In this document: positions 45,240 through 52,605 of the stretch, piece after piece
How the letters are laid out: every line of letters starts with the position of its first letter
Position numbering within the stretch: the stretch's first letter is position 1
Source: Jejuia rubra
GTDB lineage: Bacteria; Bacteroidota; Bacteroidia; Flavobacteriales; Flavobacteriaceae
Reading direction: 5' to 3'
NCBI RefSeq assembly: GCF_042684665.1
Contig: NZ_JBHULY010000034.1
Span: 258,910-322,909 of the forward strand
Length of the DNA stretch: 64,000 nt
Program-made: the position numbers and the translations under genes
Notes under the pieces: model-generated
Seen by the model: the letters and a program-made list of their open reading frames with translations, nothing else
What the model was told of the DNA's origin: nothing
Database searches by the model: none

Positions 45240-45803
45240 TTAAGATGTCACTTTCCATTTAATATTACAACCAATACTCGGTTTTTGAGTTGCCATATTT
45301 TCCTTGCTATCAATCAAAAAATCCAAAGCCTGTCTCAAATCCTTGCCCGTTAGCGGTAAATCATTTCCAGGTCTGGAATCGTCCAATTGGCCTCGGTACA
45401 CCAATTTTAAATGAGTATCAAATAAGTAAAGGTCGGGGGTGCAGGCGGCATCATAGGCTTTTGCAACTTCTTGCGTTTCATCATAAAGATAAGGAAAAGA
45501 ATAGCCTTCGGTTTTCGCATGCGCTTTCATTTTATCCGGACCGTCCTGCGGATAATTTTCAGCATCGTTACTGGAAATAGCAATAAATGAAATGCCCTTC
45601 GTTTCATACTCATTGGCGATTGTAACCAATTCAGAATTAACGTGAATTACGAAAGGGCAGTGATTGCAAATAAACATAATCACAGTACCCTTTTCACCTT
45701 TAATGTCTTTCAGGTTTAAGGTGTTATCCGAAACCGTATCCAATAATGAAAAATCTGGTGCTTTAGTGCCAAGCGGCAACATATTTGAAGGGGTTCTTGC
45801 CAT
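45240..45803 (-). CDS. Thioredoxin-fold redox protein (AhpC/TSA-like, CNHCPF motif)
   Basis: 187 residues. LGTKAPDFSLLDTVSDNTLN is the peroxiredoxin/TlpA-type start, and VIMFICNHCPFVIHVNSELV near residues 41-60 holds the CxxC pair (Cys46, Cys49). YLYDETQEVAKAYDAACTPD includes the cis-proline segment. No signal peptide, so probably cytoplasmic. It is in the widespread 'thioredoxin family protein' group with CNHCP, whose partner is not established. Confidence 0.85.
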   Translation of the reverse strand: MARTPSNMLPLGTKAPDFSLLDTVSDNTLNLKDIKGEKGTVIMFICNHCPFVIHVNSELVTIANEYETKGISFIAISSNDAENYPQDGPDKMKAHAKTEGYSFPYLYDETQEVAKAYDAACTPDLYLFDTHLKLVYRGQLDDSRPGNDLPLTGKDLRQALDFLIDSKENMATQKPSIGCNIKWKVTS

Positions 45804-45850
45804 TTTTTTAGAGTTTGCCCAAATGTCGTAATAATTTGTATTTTTAAAAA

Positions 45851-46186
45851 ATGAGCGATACTATTTCTGTTGAAGATTTTACCAAAGTGGATTTACGGGT
45901 GGGCACAATCATTGAAGTTAATGATTTTCCCAAAGCACGAAATTCAGCCTATCAGCTTACGATTGATTTTGGGGATTTGGGAATTAAAAAATCCTCTGCC
46001 CAAATCACAACACGTTATACCAAAGAAGATTTGTTACAACGACAAATCATAGCCGTAGTAAACTTTCCTAAGAAACAGATTGCCAATTTTCAGAGCGAAT
46101 GTCTGGTTTTGGGAGCAGTGGACGGAAAAGATGTTATCCTTTTAAATCCTGAAACCAAAGTAAAAAACGGAACTGCGGTCAACTAA
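45851..46186 (+). CDS. csaA: tRNA-binding/EMAP domain protein, CsaA-like
   Basis: 111 residues. DFTKVDLRVGTIIEVNDFPK near residues 8-27, ARNSAYQLTIDFGDLGIKKS, and VNFPKKQIANFQSECLVLGA follow CsaA end to end. The OB fold binds tRNA or acts as an export chaperone in Bacillus (family knowledge). Divergent from the thioredoxin gene across 47 bases. Confidence 0.88.
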   Translation: MSDTISVEDFTKVDLRVGTIIEVNDFPKARNSAYQLTIDFGDLGIKKSSAQITTRYTKEDLLQRQIIAVVNFPKKQIANFQSECLVLGAVDGKDVILLNPETKVKNGTAVN

Positions 46187-46201
46187 AATTCGGGTATAAA
46201 A

Positions 46202-46226
46202 AAAACCGTTGCAAAACAACGGTTTT
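46202..46226. terminator. Bidirectional terminator between csaA and the PUR-family gene
   Basis: AAAACCGTTG, loop CAAAA, CAACGGTTTT: a 10-base-pair perfect stem with A and T runs on the two sides. It lies between convergent genes and can serve both. Confidence 0.82.
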
Positions 46227-46246
46227 ATATCTAATTTCAATGTGTT

Positions 46247-46636
46247 TTAAATATCGTCGAAATCCACGTCAGTAAAACTCTCTGTGGATTTTACCTCTTC
46301 CTCTTCGGTAGTTTCCGTGGCAGACGTTTCATATTCTTTTTTGAAATCCTTTTGATGACGTTCACTAATCACCTCATCTCCTTTTTCACGGATAATGTAA
46401 TCTGTCATTTCAGCTAAAATCTCTCTAAATTCAGCAAAGTCTTCTTTGTAAATATAGATTTTGTGCTTTTTGTAGTGGTAAGACCCATCATCGTTAGTAA
46501 ACTTTTTACTTTCCGTAATGGTCAAATAATAATCCTCTGCTTTTGTTGCTCTTACATCAAAAAAATAGGTGCGTCTTCCTGCCCTTAATACCTTCGAAAA
46601 AATTTCCTCTTGCTCCATCATGCCATAGTTGTTCAT
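46247..46636 (-). CDS. PUR-family (DUF3276) DNA/RNA-binding protein
   Basis: 129 residues. EEIFSKVLRAGRRTYFFDVR near residues 9-28, AEDYYLTITESKKF and YHYKKHKIYIYKEDFAEFRE match DUF3276, whose crystal structures show PUR-alpha-like single-strand nucleic acid binding; the Borrelia homologue BpuR is a regulator. The last 25 residues are acidic (TTEEEEVKSTESFTDVDFDD). Its targets in this organism are unknown. Confidence 0.88.
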   Translation of the reverse strand: MNNYGMMEQEEIFSKVLRAGRRTYFFDVRATKAEDYYLTITESKKFTNDDGSYHYKKHKIYIYKEDFAEFREILAEMTDYIIREKGDEVISERHQKDFKKEYETSATETTEEEEVKSTESFTDVDFDDI

Positions 46637-46874
46637 TGTAGTTTCAATATAATTTTATAGTGCTTGTGCACATCAAAAATCTAAAAAAAAGTGAAACTAA
46701 CCAACATTTTTTGAAGTTTCTTTTTGGAATCTTGATTTTTGTTGCATTAAATGAAAAAAAACCTAACAGCAAGATTTGTCCGGTTTTCATAACATTACTG
46801 TTTGGAAACGTTAAAAAAACCTTCCTGATTTTGATGACACTGAAAACCCTCCTATTTCGACTGCATCGAAATTG

Positions 46875-46898
46875 TCCTCCCTTTTATAAAAGGGAGGA
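46875..46898. repeat. 24-base perfect palindrome (TCCTCCCTTTTA and complement)
   Basis: TCCTCCCTTTTA is followed at once by TAAAAGGGAGGA, its exact reverse complement, with no loop. It is preceded by CGACTGCATCGAAATTG (46856-46872), the complement-style flank seen in other genomic repeats. I recall similar CTCCCTTTTATAAAAGGGAG elements dispersed in flavobacterial chromosomes. Confidence 0.6.
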
Positions 46899-46960
46899 AC
46901 CCGTGTTTATCAAAATTTAGGTTGAATTTGATAAATCCCTAGAATGTCGGCATATATGGC

Positions 46961-46983
46961 TCTCCTCTTTTGTAAAGAGGAGA
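46961..46983. repeat. Palindrome TCTCCTCTTT-TGT-AAAGAGGAGA
   Basis: Ten perfect base pairs around a three-base loop. It shares the CTCC.CTTTT / AAAAG.GGAG design of the palindrome 63 bases upstream, so the two may be arms or copies of one element. Confidence 0.55.
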
Positions 46984-47096
46984 ATGAATTTCAATTTTCA
47001 TTAAAAAAAAATTGAAAGAAAGAGGAGTTAAGGACTAATAGTTTCAACTAAATTCGTCTATCGAAGATTCAAGCCTTTAAAACCTAACAAGTCTGA

Positions 47097-48854
47097 TTAT
47101 CCTCTATGCTCTTCGGCTTCGCTCAACTGTTTTAGGTACAAATCCTTGTAGTAGCCTTCCGAATTGACAAGGGCCTCGTGGCTGCCCTTTTGGATGATTT
47201 CACCATTGTCCAAAACAATGATTTTATCCGCATTTTTTGCAGAAGATACACGATGGCTAACGATTACGGTCGTTTTATTTTTAGAGATTTTGAATAGATT
47301 TTTCAGGATTTTCTCTTCAGTTTCGGTATCCACGGCAGAAAGGCAATCATCAAACAAAAGAATCTTTGGGGATTTAATAATGGCTCTTGCTATAGAAACT
47401 CGTTGCTTCTGTCCACCCGAAAGCGTAATACCGCGCTCACCTAAAACAGTGTCATAGCCTTTGTTGAATTTTACGATGTTTTTATGAACCTGTGCATTTT
47501 TTGCGGCCGTAATTACTTCTTCATCCGTTGCATCTTCTTTCCCGAATTTTATGTTGTTTTTAATTGAATCCGAAAACAAAAAGGCATCCTGTGGTACATA
47601 GCCGATATTTTCGCGCAGGTCATTCAGATTGTGCTGTTCAATACTAATGCCGTTCACTTCAATACTGCCTTTGTCTACATCGTAAAGTCTTCCAATCAAA
47701 TCTAAAATCGTGGATTTTCCTGAACCTGTTTTACCTAAAATAGCCAAAGTTTCCCCTTCTTTGATTTCAAAAGAGACACCTTTTAATGCCTGGATATTGG
47801 TGTCGTCATAGGTGAAATAAACATCATCGAATGTAATATCACCTGTAACTTCGGTGTGGCCGTCTACCAAATTTTTTATTTCAGGCTCTATTTTTAAAAA
47901 TTCGTTTATACGCTTTTGGGAAGCCTCGGCCTGTTGCACAATAGAGGTGACCCAACCCACTGTAGCCACGGGCCAGGTGAGCATATTCACGTAAATAATA
48001 AATTCGGCAATGGTACCCAGACTATCAATTTTTCCGTTGATGTATTGCATGCCCCCAATATAAATTACCAAAAGGTTACTGGCTCCAATAAGCAAAATCA
48101 TCATAGGGAAAAATAGGGCTTGAACACTTACCAAATGCAACTGTTTTTCTTTACTGGTGGTAGAAAGGGCATCAAAATCGGCAGCCGTTTTGGGCTCGAT
48201 GCCGTAGGCTTTTATAACGGAAATTCCACTGAAAGATTCCTGTGTAAACGTGGATAATTTAGACAAATATTCCTGAACAACAGTACTGCGCTTGTGGATT
48301 TCCTTGCTCAATTTGTAGATAATCACCGATAGAATGGGCAACGGAAGGATAGTATAAAGCGTTAATGTTGGCGCTTGGTTGAACATGTATGCCAACACAA
48401 TCACAAACAAAGTCAAGGTATTGATGCTGTACATAATGGCAGGGCCTGCGTACATCCTTACCCGCCCAACGTCTTCACTAATACGATTCATCAAATCCCC
48501 AGTGCGGTTCTTTTTATAAAAGTTAAGCGAGAGTTTTTGATACTGCTCATAAATTTCATTTTTGAGGTCGTATTCGATATATCGGGACACATTAATAATT
48601 GTTTGCCTCATAAAAAATGTGAAAACCCCTGCAATAATGGCAGCACCAACAATATAAAGAATGGCCTCCAACAATTCGGCTTTCATGGCCGTTTCGGTAA
48701 GGTTGGCTTCGTTTTCAATAATTTCAATAATACGACCGACATAACGTGGACTTACCATCAAAAAAATCTTTGCGGTAATGGTGATAATCACACCTATTAT
48801 CAAATGGGTTTTGTATTTGAGGAAGTATTTATTTAAATGCCTGAGCTCTTTCAC
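47097..48854 (-). CDS. ABC exporter, fused membrane and ATPase domains (MsbA/MdlB-type)
   Basis: 585 residues from a GTG start. Six-helix membrane domain (residues 18-310) with YQKLSLNFYKKNRTGDLMNR near 109-128, the coupling helix of type IV exporters. The ATPase has GKTGSGKSTILDLI (Walker A), GYVPQDAFLFSDSI (Q-loop), GERGITLSGGQKQR (signature) and ILLFDDCLSAVD (Walker B). The second Walker B acid is D, not the usual E (FDDCLSAVD), which is common in some MdlA/B-like half transporters. Homodimer exporting lipid or drug; substrate unknown. A TATCTTTG at 48876-48883 is a likely -7 element. Confidence 0.88.
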   Translation of the reverse strand: MKELRHLNKYFLKYKTHLIIGVIITITAKIFLMVSPRYVGRIIEIIENEANLTETAMKAELLEAILYIVGAAIIAGVFTFFMRQTIINVSRYIEYDLKNEIYEQYQKLSLNFYKKNRTGDLMNRISEDVGRVRMYAGPAIMYSINTLTLFVIVLAYMFNQAPTLTLYTILPLPILSVIIYKLSKEIHKRSTVVQEYLSKLSTFTQESFSGISVIKAYGIEPKTAADFDALSTTSKEKQLHLVSVQALFFPMMILLIGASNLLVIYIGGMQYINGKIDSLGTIAEFIIYVNMLTWPVATVGWVTSIVQQAEASQKRINEFLKIEPEIKNLVDGHTEVTGDITFDDVYFTYDDTNIQALKGVSFEIKEGETLAILGKTGSGKSTILDLIGRLYDVDKGSIEVNGISIEQHNLNDLRENIGYVPQDAFLFSDSIKNNIKFGKEDATDEEVITAAKNAQVHKNIVKFNKGYDTVLGERGITLSGGQKQRVSIARAIIKSPKILLFDDCLSAVDTETEEKILKNLFKISKNKTTVIVSHRVSSAKNADKIIVLDNGEIIQKGSHEALVNSEGYYKDLYLKQLSEAEEHRG

Positions 48855-48875
48855 CTGAAATCAAAAAATGTTCGG

Positions 48876-48883
48876 CAAAGATA
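48876..48883 (-). promoter_or_regulatory. Promoter -7 element for the ABC exporter gene
   Basis: On the minus strand this reads TATCTTTG, matching TAnnTTTG, 21 bases upstream of the GTG start. No TTTG at -33. Confidence 0.45.
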
Positions 48884-48995
48884 AGCCAATAAAATCATAA
48901 AGCCTTTTGATGAAGTACCCTTTACTGTTAAATAATCCCTAAACATTTCACTACAACAAAATCTGAAATTTGAATCGGTTTTAGGAAAATAGTTT

Positions 48996-49003
48996 TATTT
49001 TTG
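48996..49003 (+). promoter_or_regulatory. Promoter -7 element for nusB
   Basis: TATTTTTG matches TAnnTTTG, with a TTTG at 48969-48972 (spacing 23 bases, slightly long). It lies 54 bases before the nusB ATG. Confidence 0.45.
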
Positions 49004-49057
49004 CCAGCGTAAAAAAGCAATAAAACACAACCTACGTTTTAACTTAAGTTCTTTGTC

Positions 49058-50005
49058 ATGATGCTAAACCGACGACATATCCGCGTAAAAGTAATGCAGA
49101 CCATTTACGCTTTTAATGGAAGCGAAAGTGATGATTTAAGCAAGGATGAAAAATTCCTGCTGTTTAGTATCGACAATATGTATAATCTTTATTTGTTGCT
49201 AATTTCCTTGCTTCTGGAGCTACAAAAGAGGGCAGAGGCAGACCTTCAGAAAAAGCGAAAAAAGCATCTGGCAACTTCCGAAGACAAAAATCCTAATAGA
49301 AAGTTTGTGAACAATCAGGTCTTTCAAAAGATGCAATCCAATGCGGAATTGAAGGGGCTCATTGACAATAATAAAATGATAAATTGGGAACTGGACAGCG
49401 AGTATGTCGGTATCATTTACAAAGCGATTATTAGCAGTGAATTATATGCCGATTATATGCAAACCAGAGTGTCCGACTTTAAAGAGGATAAAGATTTTTT
49501 TATCGATATGTTTAAGGACATTGTTGCGCCTAACGAGAAATTGTACGAGTATATAGAGGACAAGAATTTAACTTGGCTGGACGACTTACCGACGGTGAAT
49601 ACCACCATTTTAAAAATGTTGAGAAAATTGAAGACGAGCACACCTGACACACATTTCACTCCTGAATTGTATAAAGATGCGGATGATAAACAATTTGCTA
49701 TTGATTTGTTTAGAAAAACGATTTTGAATAGTGCCTCTATCAATGGTGAAATCGAACAAAAAACCAAGAATTGGGATGCCGACCGTATTGCCAATTTGGA
49801 TTATGTACTGCTTCAAATGGGCATTTCAGAACTGCAACATTTTCCGTCCATTCCTGTAAAGGTGACTATTAACGAGTACTTGGAAATTGCCAAGGAATAT
49901 TCAACACCAAAAAGTAGCATCTTTATCAACGGAATTTTGGACAAGTTGGTGAAGGAGTATAAAACCGATGGGAAATTAAACAAGGTAGGGCGTGGGCTGC
50001 TATAG
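49058..50005 (+). CDS. nusB: Transcription antitermination factor NusB (long Bacteroidota form)
   Basis: 315 residues against about 140 in E. coli. MLNRRHIRVKVMQTIYAFNG starts the family, but a roughly 170-residue helical, charged insertion follows (QKKRKKHLATSEDK..., residues 60-220) before the canonical C-terminal half: NWDADRIANLDYVLLQMGIS near 231-250, VTINEYLEIAKEYSTPKSSI and FINGILDKLV. NusB with NusE binds boxA RNA for rRNA antitermination. The insertion is normal in flavobacterial copies as far as I recall. Two ATGs in tandem (49058, 49061) can serve as start. Confidence 0.88.
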   Translation: MMLNRRHIRVKVMQTIYAFNGSESDDLSKDEKFLLFSIDNMYNLYLLLISLLLELQKRAEADLQKKRKKHLATSEDKNPNRKFVNNQVFQKMQSNAELKGLIDNNKMINWELDSEYVGIIYKAIISSELYADYMQTRVSDFKEDKDFFIDMFKDIVAPNEKLYEYIEDKNLTWLDDLPTVNTTILKMLRKLKTSTPDTHFTPELYKDADDKQFAIDLFRKTILNSASINGEIEQKTKNWDADRIANLDYVLLQMGISELQHFPSIPVKVTINEYLEIAKEYSTPKSSIFINGILDKLVKEYKTDGKLNKVGRGLL

Positions 50006-50058
50006 TATCGTTTCCTGTTAAGAAAGCCATAAAAGTTTTCAAACCATCAAAATATTGT

Positions 50059-50066
50059 TATTTTTG
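50059..50066 (+). promoter_or_regulatory. Promoter -7 element for the DUF1573-yajC operon
   Basis: TATTTTTG matches TAnnTTTG and lies 30 bases before the ATG at 50097. It lies just inside an alternative frame start at 50055, which argues against that start. Confidence 0.5.
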
Positions 50067-50096
50067 CGCACCAAAGCACTTAAAAACATTACTATC

Positions 50097-50573
50097 ATGA
50101 AAAAAATAATTTTAGGACTTAGTACTTTATGTATGGTGGCCTTTACATCCTGTAAAGATGATGCCAGTAAAAAAATTGACGATACCAAAGTAGCCGAAGC
50201 GGCTGCTAGAGATGAGGTAGCTTCAAAATTCCCAGTGTTGGAATTTGATAAAACCGAGCACGATTTTGGTGAAATTGAAGCCAAAACGCCTGTTGAAACA
50301 ATTTTTAAATACAAAAATACAGGTGAAGCACCATTGGTGATTACTAACATAAAAAGTTCATGCGGATGTACTGTGCCTCAAGATTGGAGCAGAGAGCCAT
50401 TGTCTCCAGGAGGTGAAGGTCAATTTACAGTAAAGTTTAATGGTAGCGGTACCAACAAAGTATCAAAAACCATAACGGTGACCGCCAACACTGAAAAAGG
50501 GACTGAAACCGTAAAAATCACGGCGTTTGTAAAGCCAGACCCAAATAAAGCACAGCCTGCGGCAAAAAGCTAA
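50097..50573 (+). CDS. DUF1573 lipoprotein
   Basis: 158 residues from ATG 50097. MKKIILGLSTLCMVAFTSCK is a lipoprotein signal with lipobox FTSC. The mature protein carries the DUF1573 motif FDKTEHDFGEIEAKTPVETI, TGEAPLVITNIKSSCGCTVP and GGEGQFTVKFN, an immunoglobulin-like fold with the SCGCT pair. Members are surface or periplasmic and of unknown function. It starts a unit with yajC (10-base gap). Confidence 0.87.
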   Translation: MKKIILGLSTLCMVAFTSCKDDASKKIDDTKVAEAAARDEVASKFPVLEFDKTEHDFGEIEAKTPVETIFKYKNTGEAPLVITNIKSSCGCTVPQDWSREPLSPGGEGQFTVKFNGSGTNKVSKTITVTANTEKGTETVKITAFVKPDPNKAQPAAKS

Positions 50574-50583
50574 ATAAAGAATT

Positions 50584-50871
50584 ATGGGAGAAGGATTCGG
50601 CAGTTTATTGCCATTTGTATTGATGTTTGTGGTGATTTATTTCTTTATGATTGCACCTCAAATGAAGCGCGCAAAAAAGGAAAAGAAATTTGCCGCTGAA
50701 TTAAAAAAAGGCGATAGAGTGATTACCAAGAGCGGATTACACGGCAAGATTGCAGAGTTAAACGACAAGGATAACAGTTGTGTGATTGAAACCATGGCTG
50801 GAAAATTGAAATTTGATCGCTCTGCCATTTCCATGGAAATGAGCAACAAGCTTAATGCACCAGCAAAATAG
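50584..50871 (+). CDS. yajC: Preprotein translocase subunit YajC
   Basis: 95 residues. One N-terminal membrane helix (LLPFVLMFVVIYFFMIAPQM), then the basic linker KRAKKEKKFAAELKKGDRV and the small beta domain ITKSGLHGKIAELNDKDNSC. It joins SecDF-YidC in the Sec holotranslocon at the inner membrane. Co-transcribed with the DUF1573 gene, a pairing usual in Bacteroidota. Confidence 0.93.
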   Translation: MGEGFGSLLPFVLMFVVIYFFMIAPQMKRAKKEKKFAAELKKGDRVITKSGLHGKIAELNDKDNSCVIETMAGKLKFDRSAISMEMSNKLNAPAK

Positions 50872-50895
50872 TACACATCTTTTTAGATGAAATGA

Positions 50896-50921
50896 AGGCT
50901 TCCTTTAGGGAGCCTTTTTTT
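50896..50921 (+). terminator. Rho-independent terminator after yajC
   Basis: AGGCTTCC, loop TTTA, GGGAGCCT, then seven T. The stem has eight pairs with one G-U/T-G pair. Ends the DUF1573-yajC unit. Confidence 0.82.
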
Positions 50922-50979
50922 CTTAAAGATGTGAAGAGGTCTTCTCTGCTAAGGAAAAAAAGCGAGTACTAATTTTAAA

Positions 50980-51074
50980 ACACCCCTGTGGTCCCCTCTA
51001 GGGGACAACCAAAAAGTCCATGGGATTTTTTATGGGCGGAAACAAGTGTCCCCTAGAGGGGACTTTAGGGGTGT
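50980..51074. repeat. 95-base inverted-repeat element with CCCCTCTAGGGG cores
   Basis: Left arm 50980-51007 and right arm 51047-51074 are 28 bases each and match as reverse complements at 25 positions (they differ at 50988-50990). Each arm holds a smaller hairpin TCCCC-TCTA-GGGGA. The 39-base spacer contains CATGGGATTTTTTATGGGCG and no frame. The right arm ends 4 bases before the stop of the following minus-strand gene. It looks like a miniature non-autonomous element or a hairpin terminator. Confidence 0.7.
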
Positions 51075-51078
51075 AAGA

Positions 51079-51678
51079 CTAGCAATTCTTGTATTTATCA
51101 TGCAACCCAACGCCCTGGATAATCATTGGAATAATTTTTTCCAAGCGGGATTGTTTTGTGGCCTCCCGTTTGGCAGAACTGATATGTTCGAAATATTCTC
51201 TTTGTTTGTAGTTGGAAAGATTTTCAAAACTAGATTTTAATTCTGTGTTTTCTTTAAAAGCTTGTTGCAATTCTTCAGGAATAACAACGGACTTTTTGCG
51301 CCTATCCGGTTTTACTTCCTTTCCCAGCTTTTGATTTTCAATGGCCTCTTTTACATAAGCTAGGACAACATTTTTATCAATATCGGCAATGGACTCAAAA
51401 CGCATTTGGCGCATGGCCTTGGTTTTACCATCCTGAGCATTAGTCAGAAGATCTTGCTCGTCCTTTAAAAATACCCCATTAAAAAACCATATCCCAAAAT
51501 GGTTTTTAAAGGCTCCAAGACTCACCACGTTTTTGTTGTTGAGGGTGTACACTGGAAAGCTCCATTTGATGGCTTCTTCCAATTCAGTGGATAGCATTAT
51601 ATCTCGCAACAAAGTCAAGGCCTCACTAAATTGCGGGTTTTCTTCAAGATATTCTTCTACGGAGTGGATTTTTTTCAA
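51079..51678 (-). CDS. DUF1801/YdeI-OmdA family protein
   Basis: 199 residues. The first 115 resemble DUF1801 (YdhG-like): SVEEYLEENPQFSEALTLLR, IKWSFPVYTLNNKNVVSLGA and HFGIWFFNGVFLKDEQ. The last 75 are the YdeI/OmpD-associated helical module: VVIPEELQQAFKENTELKSS and YKQREYFEHISSAKREATKQ. Function of the family is not firmly known. Monocistronic. Confidence 0.83.
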   Translation of the reverse strand: MKKIHSVEEYLEENPQFSEALTLLRDIMLSTELEEAIKWSFPVYTLNNKNVVSLGAFKNHFGIWFFNGVFLKDEQDLLTNAQDGKTKAMRQMRFESIADIDKNVVLAYVKEAIENQKLGKEVKPDRRKKSVVIPEELQQAFKENTELKSSFENLSNYKQREYFEHISSAKREATKQSRLEKIIPMIIQGVGLHDKYKNC

Positions 51679-51942
51679 TTATGAGTTTTGTTAATGTATT
51701 AATTATGATTTGCAGCTCGTTTCAGCACTTAATTTAACAAATAAAAATCAAAATACTATTCTGATTAAGTCATTCTTAATTAAGGTTTTAGGAAAGAAAC
51801 TAATTGTCTGGACTCCTAATGGGAATTTATTTAGTTTAGAAACATAGGCATTTAAGAGCCGTACACCAAAAATTAGCTAACTTTCAGGTGTTCATCAATC
51901 GAATAATTATTATGTTTACATAACTTAAACCTGATATAATAA

Positions 51943-52542
51943 ATGAGAAAGGCACTTTGTATCATTTTGAATATTGTTTTTATAATTCCTGCTATTGCTC
52001 AAACCATAAAAACTAGCTCTGGAGATATTTCTGTTTTAGCTGGGGAAAAAGAACTGTCGGTTTCTTTTGGTTATGATAATATGCAAGTGCACGGTTATGA
52101 ATCAGAGTCTGATTTTATAAAAGATAAGGTCCGAATTAGAGAAGAGCATAACCCCGGCTCGGGAGAAAGATTTGAAGGTTCTTGGTTTGCAGATAGAGAT
52201 ACAGTATATGCGCCATTATTTATTGAACACTTAAATATTAAATTGCCCGAAAAAAGAAAAATTAATGTTTCGATTAACAATTCTAAAGCTAAATACAATT
52301 TGCATGTTCAAACCTTATGGGTTTACCCGGGATATAATGTCGGTTTTACACAGCCAGCCAAGATAGATGTCGTCCTTAAATTATATGAAATGGCTAATCC
52401 GGAAAACATTATTTGGGAATCACAATCACCACTACGGATAAGGGCTAAAACGGCTCCTTATAAGAGGGAACTGAGGATTGGAGCCGCCTATAGTTCATTA
52501 GCTACGAGTATGTCGTGGTTATTGAAAAAAAAGGCCAAGTAA
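51943..52542 (+). CDS. Exported protein of unknown function
   Basis: 199 residues. Signal peptide MRKALCIILNIVFIIPAIAQ with a signal peptidase I site after IAQ. The mature protein is beta-rich: ISVLAGEKELSVSFGYDNMQ, VHGYESESDFIKDKVRIREE and VVLKLYEMANPENIIWESQS. A positively charged end (LLKKKAK) follows a short hydrophobic piece (YSSLATSMSWLL). No family recognised and no T9SS sorting domain. The preceding 264-base spacer holds no gene or clear promoter. Confidence 0.65.
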   Translation: MRKALCIILNIVFIIPAIAQTIKTSSGDISVLAGEKELSVSFGYDNMQVHGYESESDFIKDKVRIREEHNPGSGERFEGSWFADRDTVYAPLFIEHLNIKLPEKRKINVSINNSKAKYNLHVQTLWVYPGYNVGFTQPAKIDVVLKLYEMANPENIIWESQSPLRIRAKTAPYKRELRIGAAYSSLATSMSWLLKKKAK

Positions 52543-52584
52543 AATAGAGAGTTTCGAAGTGAATTCCATAATTTAATAAAGCGC

Positions 52585-52605
52585 AAAGATCATATTTTGG
52601 TCTTT
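52585..52605. terminator. Weak hairpin between convergent genes
   Basis: AAAGATCA, loop TATTT, TGGTCTTT: eight pairs including one G-U in RNA. It overlaps the pepT stop by one base. Short T-run only. Confidence 0.35.

Larger units (their letters stand above)
46637..47096. other. 460-base gene-free spacer with two palindromes
   Basis: Lies between the start of the PUR-family gene and the end of the ABC exporter gene. A reading frame at 46660-46920 runs straight through a perfect palindrome and has no family features, so it is not annotated. The two palindromes are listed separately. Otherwise it shows only AT-rich sequence. Confidence 0.7.

Noticed and set aside
46660..46920. Open frame of 86 codons upstream of the PUR-family gene
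   Set aside because: It crosses the 24-base perfect palindrome, has no recognisable protein features, and its composition follows the AT-rich spacer.
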